From: Streptomyces sp. NP160
GTDB lineage: Bacteria > Actinomycetota > Actinomycetes > Actinomycetales > Quadrisphaeraceae
Length of the DNA stretch: 64,000 nucleotides
Reading direction: 5' to 3'
Assembly: GCF_006335115.1 (NCBI RefSeq)
Contig: NZ_VDMJ01000005.1
Location: 170,573 to 234,572 of the forward strand
Shown here: in pieces, positions 16,883 through 25,168 of the stretch
How the letters are laid out: each line of letters starts with the position of its first letter
Numbering within the stretch: position 1 is the stretch's first letter
Notes under the pieces: generated by a model
Told to the model about the DNA's origin: nothing
The model's database searches: none
What the model saw: the letters and a program-made list of their open reading frames with translations, nothing else
Program-made: the position numbers and the translations under genes

Positions 16883-17695
16883 ATGACCGCGTCCGTCGAC
16901 GCCCCCGCGGCCCGCACCGAGGGGGTGGGCAGCGCGCGCGAGCAGGCCACCGAGGACCTCCTGCTGCGCGCCTCCACCGCTGCGCCGCAGGAGCGCGCCC
17001 GCCTGCTCGACGAGGTCGTCGTCCTCAACCTCCCCGTGGCGCGCGCCCTCGCGGCGCGCTTCCGCGACCGCGGAGAGCAGCAGGACGACCTCGTGCAGGT
17101 CGCGTCCCTCGCGCTGGTCAAGGCCGCCCAGGGCTACCAGCCGGGGAAGGGCCGCGGCTTCCTGCCCTACGCCGTGCCCACCATCACCGGGGAGCTGCGC
17201 CGCCACTTCCGCGACCGCCAGTGGGGCGTTCGACCGCCGCGCCGGCTCCAGGAGCTGCGCCTGTCGCTGGGCGCCGCGGCCGCCGAGCTCACGCAGAAGA
17301 TCGGACGCGCGCCGACGGTGCCCCAGCTGGCCGAGCACCTCGGGGTCGACCAGGAGGAGGTCATCGAGGCGCTGGCCGCGGCGCAGGACTACCACCTGGC
17401 CTCCCTCGACGCGCCCATGGACGGCGAGGCCGACGGCACGCCGCTGGGGGCCACCCTCGGCGGGGACGACGGCGCCATCGACAGGGTGGTCGACCACGTC
17501 AGCGTGGCGCCTCTGCTGGCGTCGCTGCCGGAGCGGGACCGCCGGATCCTGTCCCTGCGCTTCTTCCGCGGGTGGACGCAGAGCCAGATCGCCGCCGACA
17601 TCGGCGTCACCCAGATGCAGGTGTCGCGGCTGCTCGCGCGCACGCTGGAGCGGCTGCGCAGCCAGCTGGAGGACCCCGAGGCCGAGGCCGCCTGA
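16883..17695 (+). CDS. SigB/SigF/SigG-type RNA polymerase sigma factor
   Basis: A 270-residue group 3 sigma factor. Region 2 is visible as VVLNLPVARALAARFRDRGEQQDDLVQVASLALVKA, written here as adjoining pieces NLPVARALAARF and QQDDLVQVASLALVKA, then FLPYAVPTITGELRRHFRD (2.4). Region 3 contains IGRAPTVPQLAEHLGVDQEE. Region 4 is LPERDRRILSLRFFRGWTQS followed by the helix-turn-helix QIAADIGVTQMQVSRLLART. The open frame extends upstream, but ATG 16883 with CAGGAG before it fits the family N-terminus. These factors control general stress or development and are held by RsbW-like anti-sigma kinases. None lies next door, so release would depend on genes elsewhere, perhaps through the SpoIIE-type phosphatases of this window. 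Confidence 0.93.
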   Translation: MTASVDAPAARTEGVGSAREQATEDLLLRASTAAPQERARLLDEVVVLNLPVARALAARFRDRGEQQDDLVQVASLALVKAAQGYQPGKGRGFLPYAVPTITGELRRHFRDRQWGVRPPRRLQELRLSLGAAAAELTQKIGRAPTVPQLAEHLGVDQEEVIEALAAAQDYHLASLDAPMDGEADGTPLGATLGGDDGAIDRVVDHVSVAPLLASLPERDRRILSLRFFRGWTQSQIAADIGVTQMQVSRLLARTLERLRSQLEDPEAEAA

Positions 17696-17698
17696 GGG

Positions 17699-18334
17699 TC
17701 AGACCACCCCGTACAGGCGGTCTCCCGCGTCGCCCAGGCCGGGCACGATGTAGCCGTTCTCGTCGAGCCGCTCGTCGACGGCGGCGGTCACCACGGTGAT
17801 GGGGGCGTCCGCGCCGAAGGACGAGGTCACCACCTCGACGCCCTCGGGCGCCGCCAGCAGGCACACCGCCGTGACGTCGGTGGCTCCCAGCTCGAAGAGG
17901 TAGCGGATCGCCGCGACCAGCGTGCCGCCGGTGGCGAGCATCGGGTCGAGCACGTAGCACTGGCGGCCGGACAGGTCGTCCGGGAGGCGGTGGGCGTAGG
18001 TGCTGGCCTGCAGGGTCTCCTCGTCGCGGACCATGCCGAGGAAGCCGACCTCGGCGGTGGGCAGCAGGCGGGTCATCCCGTCGAGCATGCCCAGTCCCGC
18101 GCGCAGGATCGGGACCACGAGGGGCTTGGGGCTGGCCAGCTTCACCCCCGTGGTGGGACCGACGGGGGTGGTGATGTCGAGGGGCTCCACCCGCGCGCCG
18201 CGCGTCGCCTCGTAGGCCAGCAGCGTGACGAGCTCGTCCGCGAGGCGCCGGAACGTCGGCGACTCGGTCCTCTCGTCGCGCAGGGCCGTGAGCTTGTGGG
18301 CCACGAGGGGGTGGTCGACGACCTGGACGCGCAC
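17699..18334 (-). CDS. upp: Uracil phosphoribosyltransferase
   Basis: A 211-residue enzyme converting uracil plus PRPP to UMP in pyrimidine salvage. It carries the N-terminal [19 protein letters not shown], the conserved [14 protein letters not shown], the PRPP-binding loop [14 protein letters not shown] and the C-terminal [16 protein letters not shown] at 18334 follows a TAGGGT -10 box by 8 nt with no Shine-Dalgarno, pointing to a leaderless transcript. It converges on the sigma factor gene, the two stops being 3 nt apart. Confidence 0.96.
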   Translation of the reverse strand: MRVQVVDHPLVAHKLTALRDERTESPTFRRLADELVTLLAYEATRGARVEPLDITTPVGPTTGVKLASPKPLVVPILRAGLGMLDGMTRLLPTAEVGFLGMVRDEETLQASTYAHRLPDDLSGRQCYVLDPMLATGGTLVAAIRYLFELGATDVTAVCLLAAPEGVEVVTSSFGADAPITVVTAAVDERLDENGYIVPGLGDAGDRLYGVV

Positions 18335-18342
18335 GGACGCCG

Positions 18343-18348
18343 ACCCTA
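18343..18348 (-). promoter_or_regulatory. -10 box TAGGGT of upp (leaderless start)
   Basis: TAGGGT on the minus strand ends 8 nt before the upp GTG, so transcription should begin at or next to the start codon. Confidence 0.6.
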
Positions 18349-18421
18349 CCCAGTCACGCTCGGTCAGGGGCTGTCCGCGCGCCTCTCGCCTGGCGCGCCC
18401 GTCTGCGCCACGATGACCTCC

Positions 18422-18922
18422 ATGTCCTACTTCACCGCGGTCCTGGCCTCCGACGGGGACGGCTGGCGCTCCGTCGACCTGGACGTCGAGGACGCCGTGG
18501 ACGTCGACGAGCTCGCCGACGAGGTGCGCGCCGCCGTCGACGGCACCGGCGACGCCCCCGGCCCGCTCCTGGTGGTCCTCGAGCGCGAGGACGACTGGTT
18601 CGCCCTGGTCAGGGTGGACGGCGAGGAGCCCCGCGCCTTCGTCTCCGACCTGGCCGCCGCCACGACGAGCCACTTCGGCGAGCTGCTCAGCGTCACGGCC
18701 GACTCCCCGGCGCCGCAGCCCGCCCCCCAGGAGGACGAGGAGGAGGACAGCGCCGCCCGCGTGGCGGCGCCCACCTGGGCCGGCGACGCCGACCTCCTCG
18801 CCGACCTCGACCTGCCGGGCAGCGAGCTGGCCGACACCGCCGAGTCCCGCGACCCCGCCAGCGCGCTGGTGGCGGTGGGCGAGAAGGTCGGGTTCGTCGA
18901 CCTCCTCGAGGCGCTGCGCTGA
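18422..18922 (+). CDS. tRNA adenosine deaminase-associated protein
   Basis: About 166 residues, beginning [20 protein letters not shown], the typical opening of the actinobacterial family encoded immediately before tadA. The N-terminal half looks like a compact alpha/beta domain ([20 protein letters not shown]). An acidic linker and a helical C-terminus ([14 protein letters not shown]) follow. An in-frame ATG at 18413 would add three residues; no clear ribosome site distinguishes them. Its stop overlaps the probable CTG start of tadA. Its function is undefined; constant linkage suggests a role with TadA or in balancing its translation. Confidence 0.85.
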   Translation: MSYFTAVLASDGDGWRSVDLDVEDAVDVDELADEVRAAVDGTGDAPGPLLVVLEREDDWFALVRVDGEEPRAFVSDLAAATTSHFGELLSVTADSPAPQPAPQEDEEEDSAARVAAPTWAGDADLLADLDLPGSELADTAESRDPASALVAVGEKVGFVDLLEALR

Positions 18923-19416
18923 CGCGGCCCGCCAGGAGCGGCCGCCGCGACGACGAGCGGCTGGTCCGGCTGGCGCTGGCGCAGGCGCGCTCGGCGCTCC
19001 TGGCCGGCGGGGCAGCAGGTGACGTGCCGATCGGCGCCGTGGTCGTCGACGGCCGCGGGCGGGTGCTCGGAGCCGGCGCCAACGAGCGCGAGGCCACCGG
19101 CGACCCGACGGCGCACGCCGAGGTGGTGGCCCTGCGCCGGGCAGCGGCCGCGAATGGGTCCTGGCGGCTGGAGGGCGCGACCCTGGCCGTGACGCTGGAG
19201 CCGTGCACGATGTGCGCGGGCGCCCTCGTCCAGGCCCGGGTGGCGCGTGTGGTCTTCGGCGCCTGGGACCCCAAGGCGGGGGCCGTGGGGTCCCTGTGGG
19301 ACGTCGTCCGCGACCCTCGCCTCAACCACCGCCCCGAGGTGGTCGCCGGGGTGCTCGAGGGGGAGTGCGGCGGCCTGCTGCGCGCCTTCTTCGGGGAGCG
19401 GCGCACGCCGCCCTGA
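18919..19416 (+). CDS. tadA: tRNA-specific adenosine deaminase (A34 to I34), probable CTG start
   Basis: A cytidine-deaminase-fold enzyme with zinc/catalytic motifs [10 protein letters not shown] and [11 protein letters not shown]. It makes inosine at the wobble position of tRNA-Arg(ACG). The N-terminal helix [20 protein letters not shown], clearly homologous to TadA, lies upstream of the first GTG (19024). No ATG, GTG or TTG occurs in frame between it and well inside the preceding gene. A CTG at 18919 forms a CTGA overlap with the preceding stop and has GAGG seven bases upstream, so I take it as the start (165 residues). The 130-residue product from GTG 19024 would lack helix 1. A sequencing error is the alternative explanation. 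Confidence 0.85.
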   Translation: MTRPARSGRRDDERLVRLALAQARSALLAGGAAGDVPIGAVVVDGRGRVLGAGANEREATGDPTAHAEVVALRRAAAANGSWRLEGATLAVTLEPCTMCAGALVQARVARVVFGAWDPKAGAVGSLWDVVRDPRLNHRPEVVAGVLEGECGGLLRAFFGERRTPP

Positions 19417-19425
19417 CCGGGCGGG

Positions 19426-19431
19426 TAGGCT
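19426..19431 (+). promoter_or_regulatory. -10 box TAGGCT for tRNA-Ser(CGA)
   Basis: TAGGCT lies 7 nt before the mature tRNA 5' end and overlaps the gap after tadA. A clear -35 is not seen. Confidence 0.45.
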
Positions 19432-19438
19432 CCTCGGC

Positions 19439-19526
19439 GGTGGCGTGACCGAGCGGCCGAAGGAGCGCGCCTCGAAAGCGCGTGAGGGGAAACTCTCCGT
19501 GGGTTCAAATCCCACCGCCACCGCCA
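19439..19526 (+). tRNA. tRNA-Ser (anticodon CGA)
   Basis: 88 nt with a 7-bp acceptor stem (GGTGGCG/CGCCACC), a long type II variable arm as in tRNA-Ser, the T-arm GTGGG-TTCAAAT-CCCAC and an encoded 3' CCA. The anticodon CGA is at 19473-19475. Confidence 0.95.
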
Positions 19527-19584
19527 CGAGGACGGCGGCGCCCGCAGGGGCGCCGCCGTCTCGTCGTCTCAGCGCCCTCTCGTC

Positions 19585-19848
19585 TCAGCGCCCGCGCAGG
19601 CCCGCGGCCAGGCCACCCGCCACGAGCAGGGCTCCCAGCGCCACCAGGGCGACGGCGGCGACGGCGGTGGCGTCCACGCGCACACCGGCCAGCACGCCGA
19701 GCCCCACGAGCACCGCCACGAGGAGGGCCGCCAGGCCCGTCACGAGGCTCGGGACGTGAGGGCCGCCGGGCGCCGGCTCGACCGGCTGCTCGACCGGCTG
19801 CTCGACCGGCTGCTCGGCCGGCTGGGGGAGGGTCTGCTCGGTGCTCAT
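19585..19848 (-). CDS. Small membrane protein with EQPVEQPV repeats
   Basis: 87 residues. The N-terminus has a short tandem repeat (AEQPVEQPVEQPVEP) and is followed by two hydrophobic helices (VTGLAALLVAVLVGLGVLAG and VAAVALVALGALLVAGGLAA). Its ATG overlaps the stop of the PspC-domain gene by 4 nt, so it is the last gene of that unit. It is probably a small partner of the envelope-stress PspC protein; no family is recognised. Confidence 0.7.
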   Translation of the reverse strand: MSTEQTLPQPAEQPVEQPVEQPVEPAPGGPHVPSLVTGLAALLVAVLVGLGVLAGVRVDATAVAAVALVALGALLVAGGLAAGLRGR

Positions 19849-21140
19849 GCTGCGCTCCTGACGATCTCGAGCTGGCCGACGGCGGTGCGGGCGTCCACGA
19901 CCAGGCGGACGGGCTCGGGCGCACCCGCCGCCGTCGTCGCGGTCGCCGTCGAGGAGGTGCTGGTGAAGAAGCCGTCGCCGCGCCCGCGGGTGGTCCAGCC
20001 GCCCCCGCGGGTGACCACCTCACCGATGACGCCGCTCGTGCGGACCTCCACGTCGGCGTCGGCCGGCACCAGGACGCGCGCGTCGCCGAAGCCGTGGCGC
20101 AGCACCACGTCGACCGTGGCGCCGGCGGCGGACGGGTCGTCGGCCACGGAGCGCAGGTCGAGGGTGGTCTCACCCGCCCAGGAGGCGAAGCCGCGCTCCG
20201 CCTGCGCCGCCGTCAGCGGTCGCCAGTCGACGTCGCCGACGCCGCGGACGTCAGCGCCGGGCGGCACGGCCAGCGCCACGAGGGCCGTGGTGGCGCCGGC
20301 GAACGCCCAGAACCCGAGGCCGTCCCCGCGCCGCCCGGACAGCCCCGCCAGCACCAGCGCCAGGGCCAGCGCGGCGGTCCCCGCCGCCGCGGCCACGGCC
20401 ACCACCTGCGGCCCGGTGAGGTCCGCGGGCCAGCCCGCGACAGACCACCCGCCGAGGCCCAGCGGGGCCAGCGCCTCCGGCCGGCTCGCCAGCCACGCCG
20501 CGGCGCCCAGCAGCAGGGCCAGGCCGAGCGCGGTGGCGGTCGCCCACGCGGACACCGGGGGGCGCTGAGCGCGCCGCTGACCGCCGCGGGCGCTGCGGAC
20601 CGCCTCGGCCACGGGCTGCCCGTCGGGGCGCGCCCCGCCCGCCGAGGCGGGCACCAGGCGCGGCAGCAGGGCCACCGCCACCGCCAGGACGACGCCGACG
20701 ACGACGAGCGAGGCGACGTCACCGCCGCTGACCACCCGGCCGTCCGCCACCCACGACCAGGGGGCGGGGACCGCGGAGGCGACCGCCACCAGCCCCAGCG
20801 CCAGGACCGCCGACGCCGAGACCTCACCGCCCACCAGCGCCCGCGCCTCGATCCGGCCCGCGCGGTCCGGCAGCAGCAGCCACGCGGCGGCGTAGAGCAC
20901 CAGGCCCGCGCCGCCCAGGAGGGCGACGACCACCACGACGACGCGCAGCAGCACGGGGTCGACGCCGAGGCGCTCTGCCGTGCCGGCGGCGACGCCGCCG
21001 AGCCAGCGCTCGTCGGAGCGGCGCAAGTCCAGGCGGCCCAGCCAGTCCCAGAAGGCGGTGCGCGGGGCGGTGCGGGGAGCCGACGCGGAGGGGCCGGGGC
21101 CCTGGTCCCCGCCGGCTGCGGAGCTGGGTGTGGAGGTCAT
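19845..21140 (-). CDS. PspC-domain multi-pass membrane protein with C-terminal adhesin-like domain
   Basis: 431 residues. Residues 30-90 are a PspC domain (RSDERWLGGVAAGTAERLGV, then LLRVVVVVVALLGGAGLVLY). Further hydrophobic segments span about 110-320. The last 100 residues (DLRSVADDPSAAGATVDVVL, ATVDVVLRHGFGDARVLVPA, ADADVEVRTSGVIGEVVTRG) resemble the beta-helix-like DUF2154/LiaF-type domain often fused to PspC in actinobacteria. ATG at 21140 has GGAG nearby on its strand. It is divergent from a histidine kinase with its own PspC domain, and together they look like an envelope-stress sensing module similar to LiaFSR. Confidence 0.8.
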   Translation of the reverse strand: MTSTPSSAAGGDQGPGPSASAPRTAPRTAFWDWLGRLDLRRSDERWLGGVAAGTAERLGVDPVLLRVVVVVVALLGGAGLVLYAAAWLLLPDRAGRIEARALVGGEVSASAVLALGLVAVASAVPAPWSWVADGRVVSGGDVASLVVVGVVLAVAVALLPRLVPASAGGARPDGQPVAEAVRSARGGQRRAQRPPVSAWATATALGLALLLGAAAWLASRPEALAPLGLGGWSVAGWPADLTGPQVVAVAAAAGTAALALALVLAGLSGRRGDGLGFWAFAGATTALVALAVPPGADVRGVGDVDWRPLTAAQAERGFASWAGETTLDLRSVADDPSAAGATVDVVLRHGFGDARVLVPADADVEVRTSGVIGEVVTRGGGWTTRGRGDGFFTSTSSTATATTAAGAPEPVRLVVDARTAVGQLEIVRSAA

Positions 21141-21292
21141 GGCGTCGAGACTGCTCCGCAGCCGGGTCCGCCGGATCCGGGGAGGACCCTGGGACGACCC
21201 TGGTCGTGACGGTCCCGGCTCGGGGTCGGACCGGGGGGCTCCCAGGGTGGCGCAGGGGTGACCGGCGGCGCAGCAGCCACGACGATGGACCG

Positions 21293-22594
21293 GTGAGCAG
21301 CACGACCCCCGGCGCGGTGCGGCCCGGCGGCGCAGCGGGAGCCGGGCGGCGAGCACGGCCGCCGCTGCGCCGCCCGCTGCGGGGCCGCTGGGTGGGCGGC
21401 GTGGCCGCCGGCACCGCGGACCACCTGTGCCTGCCCGTGGCCGTCGCCCGGGTGCTGTGGCTGGGCCTGGTCGCCGCGGGCGGTGCGGGCCTGGTGGGCT
21501 ACGCCCTGCTGTGGGTGCTGGTGCCGCTCCGGGGCGAGGACGCGCCGACGGGCGCCGGGGCGCGCGGCGCCGCCGACCGGCTCTCCCGGTGGAGCCCCGC
21601 CGGCGGTGCCGGCGCCCAGCTGGTGGTGGGGGCCGTGCTCACGGGCGCGGGGCTCCAGCTGCTCCTCCAGCGCAGCAGCGTCGACCTGCCCGGCGGCCTC
21701 CTCGTGCCGGTGGCCGCCGGGCTGGCCGGGGCCGCGGTCGCGTGGGGCTCCCTCTCCACCGCCCGGCGCACGGCGCTGCTCGCGCAGGTCGGTGGCGGGA
21801 CGCCCGACGGCACGCGCCGCGTGGTCCTCGGGACGGGCCTGGCGGCCGCCGGGCTCGTGGTGCTGGCCCTGGGCGGCGCGCAGGCGCAGGCGCTGGGACC
21901 CGCCGCGGTGGCGGCGCTCGCCGTGCTCGGCGGCGCGGCGCTGGTGGTTGCGCCGTGGGTGGTGCGGCTCCTGCGCGACCTCGGCGAGGAGCGCACTGCC
22001 CGGCTGCGCGAGGCCGAGCGGGCCGAGGTGGCGGCCCACCTGCACGACTCCGTGCTCCAGACCCTCGCCCTGCTGCAGCGCCACAGCGACGACCCGGCCA
22101 CCGTCACCCGCCTGGCCCGCCGCCAGGAGCGCGAGCTGCGCGACTGGCTCTACGGGGGGCGGGTGCAGCCGGGGGAGCAGGGGAGGGGGAGGAGCCTGGC
22201 GGAGCGGGTGCGCGCCGAGGCCGCGGACGTCGAGGACGCGGTCGGCGTCCCGGTGGAGGTCGTCGTGGTGGGCGACCGGGAGGTGGGTCGCGTCGAGGAG
22301 GCGCTCGTCGCGGCCCTGCGCGAGGCGGTGCTCAACGCCGTGCGCCACGGCCGTCCCCCGGTGCAGGTCTACCTGGAGGCGGGCCCAGGGGGCGCCGAGG
22401 CGTTCGTGCGCGACCACGGCGACGGCTTCGACCCGGACGCGGTGCCTGCGGACCGCCGCGGCGTGCGGGAGTCGGTCATCGCCAGGATGTCCAGGGCCGG
22501 TGGGTCGGCGCAGGTCGGTCCGGCTCCCGGCGGGGGCACCGAGGTGGTGCTCCGAGCGGGCGCGGCCGCAGACCAGGGAGGGGGTGGGGCGTGA
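21293..22594 (+). CDS. PspC-domain sensor histidine kinase
   Basis: 433 residues. An N-terminal PspC domain (29-80; GRWVGGVAAGTADHLCLPVA) is followed by membrane helices to about residue 225. A HisKA_3-type dimerisation segment carries the phospho-acceptor at His251 (AAHLHDSVLQTLALLQRHSD). The C-terminal ATPase domain contains LREAVLNAVRHG (N box) and RDHGDGFDPDAV (G1). The G2-like segment reads RRGVRESVIARM. GTG at 21293 lacks a strong ribosome site and other starts are possible. Its stop overlaps the response-regulator start by 4 nt, so the two form one signalling pair. Confidence 0.88.
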   Translation: MSSTTPGAVRPGGAAGAGRRARPPLRRPLRGRWVGGVAAGTADHLCLPVAVARVLWLGLVAAGGAGLVGYALLWVLVPLRGEDAPTGAGARGAADRLSRWSPAGGAGAQLVVGAVLTGAGLQLLLQRSSVDLPGGLLVPVAAGLAGAAVAWGSLSTARRTALLAQVGGGTPDGTRRVVLGTGLAAAGLVVLALGGAQAQALGPAAVAALAVLGGAALVVAPWVVRLLRDLGEERTARLREAERAEVAAHLHDSVLQTLALLQRHSDDPATVTRLARRQERELRDWLYGGRVQPGEQGRGRSLAERVRAEAADVEDAVGVPVEVVVVGDREVGRVEEALVAALREAVLNAVRHGRPPVQVYLEAGPGGAEAFVRDHGDGFDPDAVPADRRGVRESVIARMSRAGGSAQVGPAPGGGTEVVLRAGAAADQGGGGA

Positions 22595-23277
22595 GCGGGC
22601 TGAGGGTCCTCCTCGTCGACGACCACGCGCTGGTGCGCTCGGGGGTGCGGGCCGTGCTCCCGCCGGACCTGGTGGTGGTCGGGGAGGCCGAGGACGTCGG
22701 CTCCGCGGTCGAGGCCGTCCAGCGCCTCGCGCCCGACGTCGTCCTCCTCGACGTGCACCTGCCGGGGGGCGACGCCCCCGGCGGGGCGGGCAGCGGGGGT
22801 GCGGAGGTGCTGCGCCGCTGCTCGGGCGCGCTGCGGGCCGACGGGCAGCCGGTGCGGTTCCTGGCGCTGAGCGTCTCCGACGCCGCCGAGGACGTCATCG
22901 CGGTGGTGCGCGCCGGTGCCCGGGGCTACGTCACCAAGTCGGTCGACGCCGCGGCGCTCGCGGACGCCGTCCGCCGCGTCGCCGAGGGCGACTCGGTCTT
23001 CTCCCCGCGCCTGGCCGGCTTCGTGCTGGACGCCTTCGGCGCGGCCGGCGGCGGCGCCGAGGTCGCCACCACCGACGCCGAGCTCGACCGGCTCTCCGCC
23101 CGCGAGCGCGAGGTGATGCGGCTCATCGCCCGGGGCTACGCGTACAAGGACGTGGCCCGGCAGCTGTTCATCTCGGTCAAGACCGTGGAGACCCACGTCT
23201 CGGCGGTGCTGCGCAAGCTGCAGCTGTCGAACCGCCACGAGCTGACGCGCTGGGCCAGCGACCGGCGCCTGCTGTGA
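22591..23277 (+). CDS. NarL/LuxR-type response regulator
   Basis: 228 residues. The receiver domain starts LRVLLVDDHALVRSGVRAVL, with phospho-acceptor Asp in DVVLLDVHLPGG and the conserved Lys in GYVTKSVD. The C-terminal LuxR helix-turn-helix reads LSAREREVMRLIARGYAYKD and VARQLFISVKTVETHVSAVL. A Gly-rich insertion (about residues 61-73, PGGDAPGGAGSGG) follows the phosphorylation site. It is coupled to the PspC kinase by GTGA. The last 101 nt overlap, on the opposite strand, the 3' end of the GGDEF-EAL gene. Likely targets are the divergent PspC genes, which is inference. Confidence 0.92.
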   Translation: MSGLRVLLVDDHALVRSGVRAVLPPDLVVVGEAEDVGSAVEAVQRLAPDVVLLDVHLPGGDAPGGAGSGGAEVLRRCSGALRADGQPVRFLALSVSDAAEDVIAVVRAGARGYVTKSVDAAALADAVRRVAEGDSVFSPRLAGFVLDAFGAAGGGAEVATTDAELDRLSAREREVMRLIARGYAYKDVARQLFISVKTVETHVSAVLRKLQLSNRHELTRWASDRRLL

Positions 23278-25015
23278 CGGCCGCCCCCCACAGGGCCGGC
23301 ACGTCGTCGGGGTGCAGCGGCTCGGCCACCGCGCTGCCCTGGGCGAGCAGGCAGCGCCCGCCGGCCATCCGCCGCAGCAGGGCCAGGTGCTCAGGCCCCT
23401 GCGCGCCCTCGGCCGTGACGGGGACGCCGAGGCCGTGGCCCAGATCCACCAGGGTGCGCAGGACCACGGCCGACCGCGCGTCCTCGGGGGCCCGCTCCAC
23501 GTAGCGCCGGTCGATCTTCAGGCCGTCCACGTGCAGCTCGGACAGGTGGCTCAGCCCCGCGGCGCCGCTGCCGACGTCGTCGAGGGTGAGGGCCACCCCG
23601 AGCGCCCGCAGCGCCCGCAGCGAGGGCTCGGCGGCCCGGACGTGGGCGGCGGTGGCCACCTCCGGCAGCTCCAGCCGCAGGACCCTGGACGGGACGCCCG
23701 CGCGCGCCAGCTCCCGGGCCACCACGGCGGGGAGGTCGGGTGCGAGCAGGCCCGCCACCGAGAGGTTGACGTTGAGGTGGGCCGGCACGGCGTCGCCGTG
23801 CTCGGCCGCCCACCGCGCCCTCTGGGTGAGCGCCGTGCGCAGCACGTGCGCGTCGAGCTCCGCGGAGTAGCCGGCCGCGGCGACGTCGTCGAGGAAGTCG
23901 GCGGGGGCCAGCAGCCCCCGCTGGGGGTGCCGCCACCGCACGAGCGCCTCGAGGCTGCGCAGCGAGCCGTCGGCGACGGCGACGATCGGCTGGTAGTGCA
24001 CCTCCAGCTGGCCTGCGGCCGCGGCGGCCTCGAAGGCGCGGTGGTCCGGCGCCAGCGGCGCGGCGTCGCTGCACCAGGAGGCGTCCACCACCTCGCAGCG
24101 CCGCCCTCCCGCCTGCTTGGCCCGGTAGGCCGCGAGGTCGGCCTCGTGGAGCAGGGCGCTGGGCTCGGCCGGCAGCGCCGAGCAGACCGCCACCCCGGCG
24201 CTCGCCCGGCCGGGGAGGACCCGGCCGCCGAGGTCGTGGGGGCGCCCCAGCGCCTCCTGGAGCCGCGCCGCCAGGTGCTGGGCGTCGGCGGCCGAGGCGC
24301 CGGCCAGCAGCACCGCGAACTCGTCCCCGCCCAGGCGCGCCACGACGGCGCCGGGTCCGGCGCAGCCGCGGAGCCGCTCGGCCGTGCGGCGCAGCAGCTG
24401 GTCACCGGCGGCGTGGCCGGAGGAGTCGTTGACGGCCTTGAAGCCGTCGAGGTCGACGCACGCGACGACCGCCCCGCCGGTGCCGGCGCACACCTCGTCG
24501 AGGCGGCGCAGGAAGTCCGCGCGGTTGGACAGGCCCGTCAGCGGGTCGGTGAGCGCCTCCCGCGCGAGCTGCGCCGAGAGGGCGCGGAACACCCGCTCGG
24601 CCTCGAGCAGGCGCAGCTCCCCGTCGGGGCGGCGCACCAGCACCTCGGAGAAGCGCCGCGACCGCTCGCGGGCCAGGAGCATCTCAGCGGCCCGGGGCAC
24701 GCCGGTGGAGGCGTCGATGACGAGCACGTCGCGGTCTGCGAGGTGCCCCACCGGACGCCGCGCGTGCAGGGAGCGCCCGTGGCCGAGGCGCCCGCTCATC
24801 GCGCTGAGGAAGGCGGTCCTGGAGAGGAGCCCGGGTGCCGGCCGCGCGCGGTCGTCGTCCGTGACGGCCAGGCACAGCAGGTCGGGGTCGGCGCGGAAGG
24901 CCTCGTCCACCCGCCAGCACGGGGTGCTCGCCGGCACGGAGCGCAGCGGCTCGCCCAGGTCGTCGACGCAGACCACCGGATCGGCGTCCAGGAGGGCCCG
25001 GGGCACCTGGCTCAT
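23177..25015 (-). CDS. CBS-like / GGDEF / EAL cyclic-di-GMP protein
   Basis: 612 residues. An N-terminal region (about 1-150) looks like a CBS-pair sensor. It is followed by a GGDEF domain with intact RLGGDEFAVL and DLDGFKAVNDSSGHAAGDQL, then an EAL domain with SLEALVRWRHP, LNVNLS, LELPE, LTLDDVGSG (normally DDFGTG), DGLKIDRRYV and AEGAQG (normally EGVE). Most EAL catalytic residues remain, so both synthesis and breakdown of c-di-GMP are possible; substitutions in the DDFGTG and EGVE loops may weaken hydrolysis. The Arg/Ser/Ala-rich last 30 residues are encoded antisense to the response-regulator gene. The true C-terminal boundary of the folded domain is near residue 580. Confidence 0.9.
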   Translation of the reverse strand: MSQVPRALLDADPVVCVDDLGEPLRSVPASTPCWRVDEAFRADPDLLCLAVTDDDRARPAPGLLSRTAFLSAMSGRLGHGRSLHARRPVGHLADRDVLVIDASTGVPRAAEMLLARERSRRFSEVLVRRPDGELRLLEAERVFRALSAQLAREALTDPLTGLSNRADFLRRLDEVCAGTGGAVVACVDLDGFKAVNDSSGHAAGDQLLRRTAERLRGCAGPGAVVARLGGDEFAVLLAGASAADAQHLAARLQEALGRPHDLGGRVLPGRASAGVAVCSALPAEPSALLHEADLAAYRAKQAGGRRCEVVDASWCSDAAPLAPDHRAFEAAAAAGQLEVHYQPIVAVADGSLRSLEALVRWRHPQRGLLAPADFLDDVAAAGYSAELDAHVLRTALTQRARWAAEHGDAVPAHLNVNLSVAGLLAPDLPAVVARELARAGVPSRVLRLELPEVATAAHVRAAEPSLRALRALGVALTLDDVGSGAAGLSHLSELHVDGLKIDRRYVERAPEDARSAVVLRTLVDLGHGLGVPVTAEGAQGPEHLALLRRMAGGRCLLAQGSAVAEPLHPDDVPALWGAAVTAGAGRWPSASARGGSTAAACAAPPRRGSPRS

Positions 25016-25168
25016 GCGGAGCTCGCCGGGGACACGAGGGTGGAGTGTGTCAGGGTTCCGCCCCCTCCCGGACCCCCGCTGCGCTGTCGGCCCCGAGGGA
25101 GGGCGGTCCTCGCGGCGCTGCTCGTGCGGCGCCGGCGCGCCTGACCCGCTGCCCCGGTCCTCTGCGCG

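Noticed and set aside
19784..19830. Repeated CTCGACCGGCTG units as a possible minisatellite or CRISPR-like array
   Set aside because: They are the in-frame coding repeats for the EQPV segments of a small membrane protein; no spacers are present.
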